Origin: Aliishimia sp963678085
Lineage (GTDB): Bacteria; Pseudomonadota; Alphaproteobacteria; Rhodobacterales; Rhodobacteraceae
Assembly: GCA_963678085.1 (NCBI GenBank)
Contig: OY782680.1
Span: 248,001-312,000 of the forward strand
Length of the DNA: 64,000 nt
Direction of reading: 5' to 3'
Below are positions 16,715 through 25,914 of the stretch, in pieces. The notes under the pieces were generated by a model. It worked only from the letters and a program-made list of their open reading frames with translations. It had not been told where the DNA came from and searched no databases. Every line of letters starts with the position of its first letter. Position 1 is the first letter of the stretch. The position numbers were made by a program, and so were the translations under genes.

Positions 16715-19340
16715 ACAGCGCCTTCAATCTATATAGCGCATCCAACGCATCCCGCGGGGACATCTCATCGGGGTGTAGATTATCAAGGGCGTTTTGCAGG
16801 GCTGTTTGATCAGGCGAAACTTGCGGCGAGTCCTCAGGAATAGCCGCAAACAAGGGCAAATCGTCCAATACAGCCAGCGGTGCGGCTTTGCCTTCGCGCG
16901 CGCCCTGCTCTAAATTGGCGAGAATGGCGCGTGCGCGCTCGATCACGGGGGGAGGCAAGCCAGCAAGCCGGGCCACCTGAACCCCATAGCTACGATCTGC
17001 CGCGCCGCGTTTCACCTCGTGCAGGAAAATAACGTCACCGTTATACTCTTTGGCCGTGACCATCGCGTTTTCAATTCCGGCCATACGCTCTGAAAGTTGG
17101 GTCAACTCATGATAATGCGTCGCGAAAAGCACCCGGCACCGGTTCACGTCATGCAAATGTTCCAGCGTGGCCCAAGCAATAGAGAGCCCATCATAGGTCG
17201 AAGTGCCCCGACCAATCTCATCCAAAATAACTAGAGCCTTATCGTCAGATTGATTTAGGATTGATGCAGTCTCTACCATCTCTACCATAAAGGTAGAGCG
17301 CCCCCGCGCTAGATCATCCGACGCGCCCACGCGTGAAAACACCTGGCCAACGCAGCCAATATGGGCAAAGGTAGCGGGCACGTAGCTGCCCATCTGCGCA
17401 AGAATAGCGATTAACGCGTTTTGCCGCAGAAATGTTGACTTACCCGACATATTAGGGCCTGTCAGGATCCAAGCTTTTGCAGTGCCATCATCGGGGCTTA
17501 GATTACAATCATTTGCTACAAAGCTTCTGCCACTCTGATTTCGCAAGGATGCCTCGACCACCGGATGACGCCCGCCAATGATTTCAAAATGGCGTGAATT
17601 GTCAATCTTCGGCTTAACCCAGTTCTCCTCAACGGCGAGCAGTGCGAGCGAAACCGCCAAGTCAATTTGGGCTATTTCACGTGAAACGTCGTGAAGTTTC
17701 GCTGCGCTTTCAAGGGCAAGCGCGCATAGCTGCGAAAACTCCTCAAGCTCGATCCGCAAAGCGTCGGCACCTGCGGACTGGATCCGGCGTTCAAGATCCG
17801 ACAGTTGAACCGTGGTAAATCGAACCTGATTTGCCGTGGTCTGCCGATGAATAAACGTCTCTGACAAGGGCGGAGACATCATTTTATCTGCATGCGTGGC
17901 GGTGCATTCCACGAAATACCCAAGCACGTTGTTATGCTTTACCTTCAACGCGGCGATGCCTGTATGCTCTTGATAGGTTTTCTGAAGCCCCGCAATGATC
18001 GAGCGCCCCTCATCCCGCAATTCCCGTGCTTGGTCCAAATCCTCTCGAACGCCCGGCGCAACAAATCCCCCATCTCTTGCCAAAAGCGGAGGTTCTGCAA
18101 TCAGCGTTCTATCAAGCGCATCAAGCAAATCTGTGCATTCCGTCAAAACTGTTAGGTTCTTATGCGGGTGCGGGTCCGCTAAATTGATTAATGATTGATA
18201 CAATAATGCGCCTTGCTCTAAGCTGCTGCGAATAGAGCCTAAATCACGCGGCCCCCCACGGTTTAAAGACAGCCGAGAGACCGCACGATCTAAATCAGGA
18301 ATACGTTTGAGATGGGCCTGCAAATCCCTCGCAAGAGATTGATTTTCATAGTAATATGTAACGCTCGAAAGCCGCGCATTGATCACATCTGGCTTTTGCG
18401 ACGGAGCCGATAGCCGCCGCTCAAGCAAGCGCGCCCCGGCCGCAGTCGATGTGCGATCCATAACCGATAAAAGCGATCCCGCACGACCACCCGTTAGGCT
18501 CTGTGTCAGCTCAAGGTTCCGCCGGGTCGCAGCATCAATATGCACAAAAGCATCCGAAGTCTCTTGCCGCGGTCGTGAAAGGTGGGGAAGTTGACCCTTT
18601 TGCGTTAATTCCACGTAGCTCAAGAGCCCGCCCAAAGCCGAAATCTCAGCCCGGCTAAACTGGCCAAACGCCTCCAAAGATTTCACATAATAGCAAGATA
18701 AGAGCCGATTTTCCGACGCAGCACTGTCAAAGCTCATACGGGGTTGTTCAGTCACGGCCACCCCAAATTCAGGCTCTAAATAGGCCAATTCCTCATAATT
18801 TGCGTCAGATACAATGATCTCAGCTGGGGCAAGGCGGGCAATTTCGGCGCTGAGACGTGCACGATCTGTGATCATGACCTGAACCGCCCCAGTAGACATA
18901 TCGAGCCAAGCAAGCGCAGATAAGTCTCTAACTTGGGCAAAAGCGGCCAAATAGTTATGCTGGCGCGCACTTAGCAGACTGTCTTCGGTCAAGGTTCCAG
19001 GTGTGACAACCCGAACAACACCGCGTTTCACTACCGCCTTATAGCCGCGCTTCTTTGCCTCGGCAGGGCTTTCAAGCTGTTCACAGACGGCAACCCGAAA
19101 GCCTTTGCGGATCAGCGTTAGAAAATAGCCCTCTGCCGCATGCACTGGAACGCCGCACATTGGAATATCTTGGCCGGAATGCTTACCCCGTTTGGTCAAG
19201 GCGATGTCCAGAGCCTCTGCCGCCGCAACAGCATCCTCAAAGAACATCTCATAAAAATCACCCATCCTATAGAATAAAAGCGCGTCTTTATGGGCGTCTT
19301 TGATTTCAAGATATTGTGCCATCATGGGTGTGACGGTCAT
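16692..19340 (-). CDS. mutS: DNA mismatch repair protein MutS
   Basis: An 882-residue mismatch-recognition ATPase. The N-terminal mismatch-binding domain includes FYRMGDFYEMFFEDA with the Phe-x-Glu wedge, and the ATPase has Walker A GPNMSGKSTFLRQNA and the RVGASDDLARGRSTFMVEM region. ATG 19340 is preferred because it starts MTVTPMMAQYLEIK with GGGGGA just upstream, although the frame is open 10 codons further. A parS-like sequence lies in the middle of the gene (17673-17688). The 3' end overlaps grpE. Confidence 0.96.
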   Translation of the reverse strand: MTVTPMMAQYLEIKDAHKDALLFYRMGDFYEMFFEDAVAAAEALDIALTKRGKHSGQDIPMCGVPVHAAEGYFLTLIRKGFRVAVCEQLESPAEAKKRGYKAVVKRGVVRVVTPGTLTEDSLLSARQHNYLAAFAQVRDLSALAWLDMSTGAVQVMITDRARLSAEIARLAPAEIIVSDANYEELAYLEPEFGVAVTEQPRMSFDSAASENRLLSCYYVKSLEAFGQFSRAEISALGGLLSYVELTQKGQLPHLSRPRQETSDAFVHIDAATRRNLELTQSLTGGRAGSLLSVMDRTSTAAGARLLERRLSAPSQKPDVINARLSSVTYYYENQSLARDLQAHLKRIPDLDRAVSRLSLNRGGPRDLGSIRSSLEQGALLYQSLINLADPHPHKNLTVLTECTDLLDALDRTLIAEPPLLARDGGFVAPGVREDLDQARELRDEGRSIIAGLQKTYQEHTGIAALKVKHNNVLGYFVECTATHADKMMSPPLSETFIHRQTTANQVRFTTVQLSDLERRIQSAGADALRIELEEFSQLCALALESAAKLHDVSREIAQIDLAVSLALLAVEENWVKPKIDNSRHFEIIGGRHPVVEASLRNQSGRSFVANDCNLSPDDGTAKAWILTGPNMSGKSTFLRQNALIAILAQMGSYVPATFAHIGCVGQVFSRVGASDDLARGRSTFMVEMVETASILNQSDDKALVILDEIGRGTSTYDGLSIAWATLEHLHDVNRCRVLFATHYHELTQLSERMAGIENAMVTAKEYNGDVIFLHEVKRGAADRSYGVQVARLAGLPPPVIERARAILANLEQGAREGKAAPLAVLDDLPLFAAIPEDSPQVSPDQTALQNALDNLHPDEMSPRDALDALYRLKALSTEPGLS
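17673..17688. promoter_or_regulatory. parS-like ParB site inside mutS
   Basis: TATTTCACGTGAAACG matches the parS consensus at 14 of 16 positions (mismatches at 2 and 16) and keeps the palindromic TTTCACGTGAAA core. It lies about 5.2 kb right of the parB stop. Confidence 0.65.
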
Positions 19341-19560
19341 TGCTTCCCCCAGGTTTAGTTCGCGTAGCATAACGACCTCACACGCGACACGAAAGGGCTG
19401 GTACTGCTAACCTTGAGGATATTAAAGCGCCCGGTGTTTTATCATTGAGCAGCGCTTTAAAAAGAAATGTATGTCCCCGTTTTCCACGATGGTCAGCATG
19501 CAACGGTGAATGATATAGTGAACACGGCAATCCTCGCAGCGGGAAAGGTTGATCAAAACG

Positions 19561-20253
19561 ATGCATATCGCGATGTGGTCCGGGCCGCGTAATCTATCGA
19601 CGGCCATGATGTATAGCTTTGGCGCGCGTGCAGATTTTCAGGTTTTGGATGAACCCTTTTATGGGGCTTATCTGTCTCTCACCGGGGCGGATCATCCCAT
19701 GCGCGATCAGATCCTTAGCTCTATGGAATGCAATCCGGCGCGCGTCTCCCAGCAGATGCAGCAAAAACCCCAAAACAGGCTCTATTCAAAGCAAATGACC
19801 CATCATATGGTGGATGGAATCCCGCGTGATTGGTTTGCTGAGGTCAAACATGCCTTTCTGATCCGGCACCCGGCGCGCGTAGTGGCAAGTTATGAGAAAA
19901 AGCGGGAAAGCCCAGAGCTGCCCGATATCGGCTTTGTCCAGCAGGTTGAGATATTCAATCAGATTGTTGACATGGGCCTAAAGCCGGTGGTCGTGGACAG
20001 TTTCGACATTCGAAAAGCCCCGCAACAGAGCCTAAAACGGCTTTGCGCAGCGCTGGAAATCCCCTGGGATCCTATGATGCTGTCATGGCCCAAGGGCGGG
20101 CATCCGGCAGATGGCATTTGGGCTCAGCATTGGTATGGCGCTGTGCACGCCTCGACCGGGTTTGGTGGGCCAGAGGGGCCTTTGCCTGACATGACAAGAT
20201 TGGCTGAGCAAGCTATGCCCTATTACGAAAAGCTTGCTCAGTACAAAATTTAG
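19561..20253 (+). CDS. Sulfotransferase-like protein
   Basis: A protein of 230 residues from the ATG at 19561; a TTG 12 bp upstream would add four residues. The N-terminal MWSGPRNLSTAMMYSFGAR resembles the PAPS 5'-phosphosulfate loop of sulfotransferases, and LIRHPARVVASYEKKRE resembles the 3'-phosphate-binding segment. Together these place it in the sulfotransferase superfamily. Such short bacterial members are mostly uncharacterised and some are annotated only as branched-chain aminotransferase-like by neighbourhood. Substrate unknown. It stands alone between mutS (divergent) and argG (convergent, stops overlapping). Confidence 0.75.
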   Translation: MHIAMWSGPRNLSTAMMYSFGARADFQVLDEPFYGAYLSLTGADHPMRDQILSSMECNPARVSQQMQQKPQNRLYSKQMTHHMVDGIPRDWFAEVKHAFLIRHPARVVASYEKKRESPELPDIGFVQQVEIFNQIVDMGLKPVVVDSFDIRKAPQQSLKRLCAALEIPWDPMMLSWPKGGHPADGIWAQHWYGAVHASTGFGGPEGPLPDMTRLAEQAMPYYEKLAQYKI

Positions 20254-21470
20254 CTGTCTGCCTTGCGGTCTCGCGCTGCGAGCAGCTTCAGGCGCAGCGC
20301 GTTCAGTTTGATAAAGCCCGCCGCATCCGCTTGATCATAAGCGCCTGCGTCGTCTTCAAAGGTCACATGCGCCTCGGAATAGAGACTGTTTTCAGACCAA
20401 CGCCCAACACAAGAGGCGCTGCCTTTATAGAGCTTAAGCCGCACGGTGCCGCTCACATGTTCTTGGCTTTTGTCGATGGCCGCTTGCAACATTTCGCGCT
20501 CGGGTGAGAACCAAAAGCCGTTATAAATCAGCTCCGCATAGCGCGGCATTAGCTCGTCTTTCAGATGCGCCGCGCCGCGATCCAGGGTGATCGATTCAAT
20601 CCCGCGATGCGCCTCAAGCAACAATGTGCCGCCAGGCGTTTCATAGATGCCGCGCGACTTCATGCCGACAAAACGACCTTCAACAAGGTCCAAACGCCCA
20701 CAGCCATGCCGCCCGCCGATCTCGTTTAGCTTGGTCAAAAGCTCAGCCGGTGAGAGCCTAACCCCATCAATAGAGACTGCATCGCCGCGCTCAAACCCGA
20801 TTTCGACATATTCCGGCGCATCTGGCGCGTCCTCTGGATGCACAGTGCGTTGAAAGACATAATCAGGGGCCTGCACGGCGGGATCTTCTAGCACTTTGCC
20901 CTCAGAGGAGGTGTGCAGCAGGTTCGCATCCACGCTAAAGGGAGCCTCGCCGCGTTTGTCTTTCGCAATCGGAATTTGGTTCTTTTCGGCAAAATCAATC
21001 AGTTTGGTACGGCTGGACAGGTCCCATTCCCGCCAGGGTGCAATCACCTTAATATCAGGGTTGAGCGCATAGGCGGATAGCTCGAACCGCACCTGATCAT
21101 TGCCCTTGCCGGTTGCGCCATGGGCCACAGCATCCGCGCCCTCAGCAGCGGCAATCTCAACCAAACGCTTTGAAATAAGGGGGCGCGCGATAGAGGTGCC
21201 CAAAAGGTAAAGCCCCTCATAAACTGCATTGGCGCGGAACATGGGGAACACGAAGTCGCGCACAAATTCTTCGCGAAGATCTTCGATATAGATCGCGTTG
21301 GCACCCATCATTTCCGCTTTCGCGCGGGCCGGTTCCAACTCTTCGCCCTGGCCCAGATCGGCGGTGAAGGTCACGACCTCGCACCCGTATTCAGTTTGCA
21401 GCCATTTCAAAATGATAGAGGTATCTAGGCCCCCAGAATAAGCGAGAACTACTTTTTTGGGTGCCGTCAT
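20250..21470 (-). CDS. argG: Argininosuccinate synthase
   Basis: A 406-residue enzyme that joins citrulline and aspartate, using ATP, in arginine synthesis. The N-terminal pyrophosphatase loop is VLAYSGGLDTSIILKWLQ (about 8-25). GATGKGNDQVRFELS and GRWSENSLYSE near the C-terminus complete the family pattern. It is a monocistronic-looking gene with GGAGG overlapping the sequence just before the ATG. It is convergent with the sulfotransferase-like gene and divergent from ilvA across 175 bp. Confidence 0.97.
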   Translation of the reverse strand: MTAPKKVVLAYSGGLDTSIILKWLQTEYGCEVVTFTADLGQGEELEPARAKAEMMGANAIYIEDLREEFVRDFVFPMFRANAVYEGLYLLGTSIARPLISKRLVEIAAAEGADAVAHGATGKGNDQVRFELSAYALNPDIKVIAPWREWDLSSRTKLIDFAEKNQIPIAKDKRGEAPFSVDANLLHTSSEGKVLEDPAVQAPDYVFQRTVHPEDAPDAPEYVEIGFERGDAVSIDGVRLSPAELLTKLNEIGGRHGCGRLDLVEGRFVGMKSRGIYETPGGTLLLEAHRGIESITLDRGAAHLKDELMPRYAELIYNGFWFSPEREMLQAAIDKSQEHVSGTVRLKLYKGSASCVGRWSENSLYSEAHVTFEDDAGAYDQADAAGFIKLNALRLKLLAARDRKADS

Positions 21471-21645
21471 GGGAGCCTCCGAAATGATATACCGCCTGGC
21501 GAGTTACCGTGTTTCCTTAACCTTGGCAAGTCAGGCCGATAGGGGGATGCGACGTAGATGCGCAGCATATATGGTGTTATTTCAACTTGTTCTTTGATAG
21601 GAGACGGGGCTTCAGTCTCTGTAAGAAAAATGCCGATAGGTTAAT

Positions 21646-22875
21646 ATGACAGATCAATTCGTAACGGCCGCCCGCCGCGCTGAAATGGCTATGAGAGAGG
21701 TGTTCCCCCGAACGCCGCTTTTGAAGAATATGCATTTATCTCAACGCTTTGGCGCGGATATTTGGCTGAAACGCGAAGATCTGAGCCCGGTTCGTTCTTA
21801 CAAACTGCGCGGGGCGTTTAATGCCATGCGCAAGGTGCAGGGCCAAAGCCTGTTTGTCTGTGCCAGTGCTGGAAATCACGGGCAGGGGGTTGCCTTCATG
21901 TGCCGCCATTTTGGTGTGCGAGGGGTGGTTTTCATGCCCGTCACTACCCCGCAGCAAAAAATCATGAAAACACGCATGTTTGGTGGCGATCAGGTCGAGA
22001 TCAAGCTGGTTGGGGATTATTTCGACGACACCCTCGCCTCAGCGCAGGAATTTTGCGCCCAGCAACAGGGCTATTTCCTCTCGCCCTTCGACGATGAAGA
22101 CGTGATTGAGGGGCAAGCCTCCGTTGGGGTAGAAATCGAAGCACAGCTTGGTCGCGCGCCTGATCACATAGTAATTCCGGTTGGTGGGGGTGGTTTGGCT
22201 TCTGGCCTATATAGCTATTTTCGAGCCGAAACGCAGTTTACCTTTGTTGAACCCGCCGGTGCGCCGAGCTTGCAACAGGCCTTGCATCACGGTGCGCCGA
22301 TTGATGTCTCGCCTGTGGATAGTTTTGTGGATGGAGCGTCGGTTGCTCAGATTGGCGCGCGCACATTTGCCCGTTTGTCTGATGTGTCGGAAAATAGCGT
22401 GATCACAATCCAAGAGGACCGGCTCTGCACGACAATGCTTGAGATGCTGAATGTTGAAGGGATCGTGCTAGAACCCGCCGGTGCCCTGGCCATCGAGGCA
22501 CTTTCGGATATTGCCGAAGAAATCAAAGGAAAACAGGTGGTTTGCATCGCCTCAGGTGGCAATTTCGATTTTGAGCGACTACCCGAGGTAAAAGAACGCG
22601 CACAGCGTTACTCGGGCGTTAAGAAATATTTCATCCTACGATTGCCCCAACGGCCCGGCGCGTTGAAGGATTTTCTGAACATTCTAGGCCCCGACGACGA
22701 TATCGCGCGCTTTGAATATCTTAAGAAATCAGCGCGAAATTTCGGCTCTGTGTTGATCGGGATCGAAACGAGCCGGCGCGAAAATTTTGATCGTCTGTTC
22801 GCAGAGTTGGATCAAACAGGGTTCACCTACACGGATATTACAAATGATGAAACCTTGGTGCAATTTGTGATTTAG
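21646..22875 (+). CDS. ilvA: Threonine ammonia-lyase (threonine deaminase)
   Basis: A 409-residue PLP enzyme converting threonine to 2-oxobutanoate, the first step toward isoleucine. The PLP-binding lysine lies in SPVRSYKLRGAFNAM (about 46-60), the phosphate loop is VIPVGGGGLASGLYSY, and IASGGNFDFERL follows. A single ACT-like C-terminal domain (about 325-409, KKYFILRLPQRPGALKDFLN) indicates the shorter one-ACT form. Feedback control by isoleucine is plausible but not visible. The 155-bp region after it shows no clear hairpin. Confidence 0.93.
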   Translation: MTDQFVTAARRAEMAMREVFPRTPLLKNMHLSQRFGADIWLKREDLSPVRSYKLRGAFNAMRKVQGQSLFVCASAGNHGQGVAFMCRHFGVRGVVFMPVTTPQQKIMKTRMFGGDQVEIKLVGDYFDDTLASAQEFCAQQQGYFLSPFDDEDVIEGQASVGVEIEAQLGRAPDHIVIPVGGGGLASGLYSYFRAETQFTFVEPAGAPSLQQALHHGAPIDVSPVDSFVDGASVAQIGARTFARLSDVSENSVITIQEDRLCTTMLEMLNVEGIVLEPAGALAIEALSDIAEEIKGKQVVCIASGGNFDFERLPEVKERAQRYSGVKKYFILRLPQRPGALKDFLNILGPDDDIARFEYLKKSARNFGSVLIGIETSRRENFDRLFAELDQTGFTYTDITNDETLVQFVI

Positions 22876-23030
22876 CCGTAGAGAGTTGAAAATAATAACA
22901 ATTTTTGAAGATTAGCTTGTGAACTGGTTCCACTTTCTTGCATTAGGCGTGCAATGGGTCCGGTTAGGTTTACCAAAGAGTAACGAAGAGCCGCTAAGGT
23001 CTGCTGAGTTAGTAGAGCAGGAAACATATC

Positions 23031-24272
23031 GTGACAGATACCCGGCAGCCCCTTATCAATGAAACCGTCCCGGATTATGATCGTTTGGATGTTTTTATGT
23101 CTCGAACCGATGAACGGGGCGTGATTAAATTTGGGAATGATACATTTTTCCGCCTTTCCGGGTATGGTTGGGACGAATTGGATGGCGCGCCCCACAAGAT
23201 CATTCGTCACCCAGATATGCCGAAATCTGTGTTTTGGCTTATGTGGCAGACGCTTAAATCTGGTGCCCCCTTTGCGGGATATGTGAAAAACCGCGCGAAA
23301 TCTGGTCGATACTATTGGGTATTCGCTGTGGTTCTACCTGTTGAAAGCGGATATCTATCGGTACGCTTGAACCCTTCGGAAGAGGTTATTGGCAATGTCA
23401 AAAAATTGTATGCGACCCTGTTGGCGCAAGAAAAAAGCGGTGATCTGACCCCCGAGCAAGGCGGGGACAAGATAGTCGAGGCTGTTCAAGAGCTTGGATT
23501 CCGAGACTATGCAAATTTCATGGCTTATGCGCTGAGCAAAGAATATGCTCATTTTATGACCTTGTCAGGCGAGGCACCCGATAAAGCTTTTGCCGATTTT
23601 GAACAGATCACGGCTATGTGTGAAGAGCTTAAGGAAGATGTAACGAAAATTATCTCACAAGTTCAATCGATTAGATCTGTACCCGCAAATCTCAAGGTGC
23701 TCGGCGCGCGGCTGGAACAAGGGGGGGCGTCCATCCAAATCTTAGCGCAGGATTATGAGGCCACAACACAGACGCTCTTGGGGGATATCGCCCGTATGTC
23801 TGATGATCTGGAAGTGCTGTTGCAGGCCGCACAACGCGGTCGATTTGGGATCTCGGCTGGTCAGGTTTACTGCCATGCAGTGGAGGCGTTCCGCAGTCAG
23901 GGAATTGTGCCAGAAGGGTTGGATAAAGCACAAGAACTCGCACATCTTGATGCAGCACTCTGCTCATTAGAGCGAGATATTTCCAAGACTGATAAGCGTA
24001 TCACCGAAGAATTTGAAAGCTATGCTGCTTTGTCAGGTAAATTGCGCAAGCACTTAACAGGGCTCGCAATGAACCGCATCATGTGTCGCATCGAATCGGC
24101 AATCCTGAATGAAGATACAGATAGTATCGAGGCTATCGTTACGCAGCTTAGTCGCTTTCAAGAACAATTATCTAAGGCCCTAGACCGAGTTCTACGAAAT
24201 TGCCAGAACATCGCAGCACGCCGCGCCAGAAGCACCTCAACTTCTCCTGTACGGCGTAGCAACGCAGCGTGA
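23031..24272 (+). CDS. Aer-type PAS domain protein without a chemoreceptor signalling domain
   Basis: A 413-residue soluble protein starting at GTG 23031 with CAGGAAA upstream. Residues about 20-115 form a PAS domain of the Aer class (DERGVIKFGNDTFFRLSGY, KIIRHPDMPKSVFW, KNRAKSGRYYWV), which in energy-taxis receptors binds FAD. The rest (about 125-395) is predicted mostly helical or coiled coil. I see no transmembrane segment, HAMP, or methyl-accepting hairpin motif, so it is not a complete chemoreceptor. It may sense redox and signal through protein contacts. No partner is evident in the neighbourhood. Confidence 0.75.
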   Translation: MTDTRQPLINETVPDYDRLDVFMSRTDERGVIKFGNDTFFRLSGYGWDELDGAPHKIIRHPDMPKSVFWLMWQTLKSGAPFAGYVKNRAKSGRYYWVFAVVLPVESGYLSVRLNPSEEVIGNVKKLYATLLAQEKSGDLTPEQGGDKIVEAVQELGFRDYANFMAYALSKEYAHFMTLSGEAPDKAFADFEQITAMCEELKEDVTKIISQVQSIRSVPANLKVLGARLEQGGASIQILAQDYEATTQTLLGDIARMSDDLEVLLQAAQRGRFGISAGQVYCHAVEAFRSQGIVPEGLDKAQELAHLDAALCSLERDISKTDKRITEEFESYAALSGKLRKHLTGLAMNRIMCRIESAILNEDTDSIEAIVTQLSRFQEQLSKALDRVLRNCQNIAARRARSTSTSPVRRSNAA

Positions 24273-24345
24273 GTAGTCGATCCGCTGAACCGCGCTCGGG
24301 GGGCCGGGGACTTTGATACCGGTGGCGCGTGACGCGGGCCCCGTT

Positions 24346-24397
24346 CTAGTCCTCTGCTTCGCGCGTTCTGACGGACAAAGTAGAGGACTAGGCTTTT
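24346..24397 (+). terminator. Long-stem terminator after the PAS gene
   Basis: CTAGTCCTCTGCTT (24346-24359) pairs with AAGTAGAGGACTAG (24378-24391) over 14 positions with one mismatch and an 18-nt loop, followed by GCTTTTGTTT. It lies between the convergent PAS gene and livF and would end plus-strand transcription. The opposite side lacks a T tract. Confidence 0.7.
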
Positions 24398-24418
24398 GTT
24401 TATCCATCAACTTTCCTC

Positions 24419-24439
24419 GTAAATTGCATGGCAATTTAC
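24419..24439. repeat. Small perfect hairpin upstream of the livF stop
   Basis: GTAAATTGC and GCAATTTAC are perfect 9-bp arms with an ATG loop, 33 bp beyond the livF stop in the direction of its transcription. It could be the 3' end of the minus-strand operon transcript or protect it; no strong U tract follows on that strand. Confidence 0.5.
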
Positions 24440-24472
24440 TTGGGTCGATGGACTAGAGTGAAAACTGTTTTT

Positions 24473-25174
24473 TCATATGTGCAAGTGGCTTTCGACCTGC
24501 TCACGGCTAGAGTGAAGCGCATCCGCTGTGCCGCTCCATACGATCTGCCCTTTCTCGATCACATAGAATTTGTCGCAGATACGCGAGAGCTCGGCTAGGT
24601 TCTTGTCAATCAACAGGATCGATAAGCCGGTTGATTTGAGGTGGTGCAGCAAGTCCCAGATCTCTGCGCGGATAAGCGGTGCGAGCCCCTCTGTCGCCTC
24701 GTCCAAGATAAGAAGGTCGGGGTTGGTCATCAAGGCGCGACCAATTGCGAGCATTTGCTGCTCACCTCCTGACAATTGAAACCCGTAGTGACCCTTTCGC
24801 TCGGCCAGCCGGGGGAAGGCTTCGTAAATTCTGGTCTCGCTCCACGCCCCATTCCCGATGCGCGATGTGGCGAGGAGGTTCTCGGCAACAGTCAATGAGG
24901 GAAACACATGCCGCCCCTCGGGAACCAGACCGACGCCAGCCTGAGCGATCTGAAAAGGCGCGGCCCCAGTCATGTCCTGATTTTTGATCAAGATCTGCCC
25001 CGCTCGTGGCTTTAACATGCCCATCAAACAGCGCACGGTTGTTGTCTTGCCCATGCCGTTTCGGCCCATCAGAGTGGTGACTTCGCCTTGTTCTATGTGC
25101 AGATTTAGACCGAAGAGCACCTGTGCATTGCCATATCCGGCGTGAAGATCTTCGATTTTCGCAAACGCGCTCAT
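24473..25174 (-). CDS. ABC transporter ATPase, LivF type
   Basis: A 233-residue ATPase of the branched-chain/aromatic acid (HAAT) importer family. Walker A is GRNGMGKTTTVRCLMG (about 37-52), the signature is LSGGEQQMLAIGRALM and Walker B is LLILDEATEGLAP. It is the last gene of the leftward run cupin - monooxygenase - binding protein - permeases - ATPases, overlapping livG by 4 bp. The neighbourhood points to an aromatic compound such as tryptophan, kynurenine or anthranilate as cargo rather than leucine, but this is inference. Confidence 0.9.
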   Translation of the reverse strand: MSAFAKIEDLHAGYGNAQVLFGLNLHIEQGEVTTLMGRNGMGKTTTVRCLMGMLKPRAGQILIKNQDMTGAAPFQIAQAGVGLVPEGRHVFPSLTVAENLLATSRIGNGAWSETRIYEAFPRLAERKGHYGFQLSGGEQQMLAIGRALMTNPDLLILDEATEGLAPLIRAEIWDLLHHLKSTGLSILLIDKNLAELSRICDKFYVIEKGQIVWSGTADALHSSREQVESHLHI

Positions 25175-25911
25175 ACAGTGTCCTCGCCCAGATAAGCGGC
25201 GCGCGTGATCGGGTCTTCTCGGATCTGTTGTGGGGTGCCAGTGGCAACCACAGCGCCATCCACCAGGACCGACACGCTGTCGCTGAGCTTGAAAATAGCA
25301 TCCATGTCATGCTCGACCAGAAGCATGGGGATGTGACCTTTGAGAGAGCCGAGAAAGTCGATAAGCCGCGCGCTTTCGCGTTGGCCCAGCCCTGCCATGG
25401 GTTCATCAAGCAGTAACAACTTTGGCTCTCCGGCCAATGCAAGGGCCAGTTCGACAAGCCGTAGCTCGCCATGTGACAAATCCCCGGCGCGCATATGTGC
25501 CCTATCCACAAGATCAATGCGGGTTAGGATCTCCATGGCGCGCGCGTTCAGCGCGGTTTCGCGGGCGGCGCGGCGTAAGAAGCGCATACTGCTGCCCGAC
25601 TTGGCCTGAACCGCGATCGCCACGTTTTCGAGGACTGAGAAACTTGGCAGCACCGAAGTGATTTGAAACGTCCGGCTCAGCCCCGCTTGCGCGCGTTGAT
25701 CCATACTGAGCGGCAAAAGATTGCGACCATCAAGCATGATCTCACCGCTATCGGGTTGCAACACCCCAGAGATTTGGTGAATCAATGTGGTCTTACCTGC
25801 CCCGTTTGGACCGATCAGGGCATGACAGGTGGTGGCGCTGACGGACACGCTGACATCGCGCGTGACCTGGAGGGCTCCGAATCGTTTATTGAGGTTGCGC
25901 AGCTCTAGCAT
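25171..25911 (-). CDS. ABC transporter ATPase, LivG type
   Basis: A 246-residue ATPase. Walker A is GPNGAGKTTLIHQISG (about 33-48), the signature motif is LSHGELRLVELALAL (LSHGE, as often seen in LivG-like subunits), and Walker B with the following motif is LLLDEPMAGLGQRES. It pairs with the LivF-type subunit to energise import through the two permeases. It starts 3 bp after the livM-type stop and overlaps the LivF-type gene by 4 bp. Confidence 0.9.
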   Translation of the reverse strand: MLELRNLNKRFGALQVTRDVSVSVSATTCHALIGPNGAGKTTLIHQISGVLQPDSGEIMLDGRNLLPLSMDQRAQAGLSRTFQITSVLPSFSVLENVAIAVQAKSGSSMRFLRRAARETALNARAMEILTRIDLVDRAHMRAGDLSHGELRLVELALALAGEPKLLLLDEPMAGLGQRESARLIDFLGSLKGHIPMLLVEHDMDAIFKLSDSVSVLVDGAVVATGTPQQIREDPITRAAYLGEDTV

Positions 25912-25914
25912 CGT

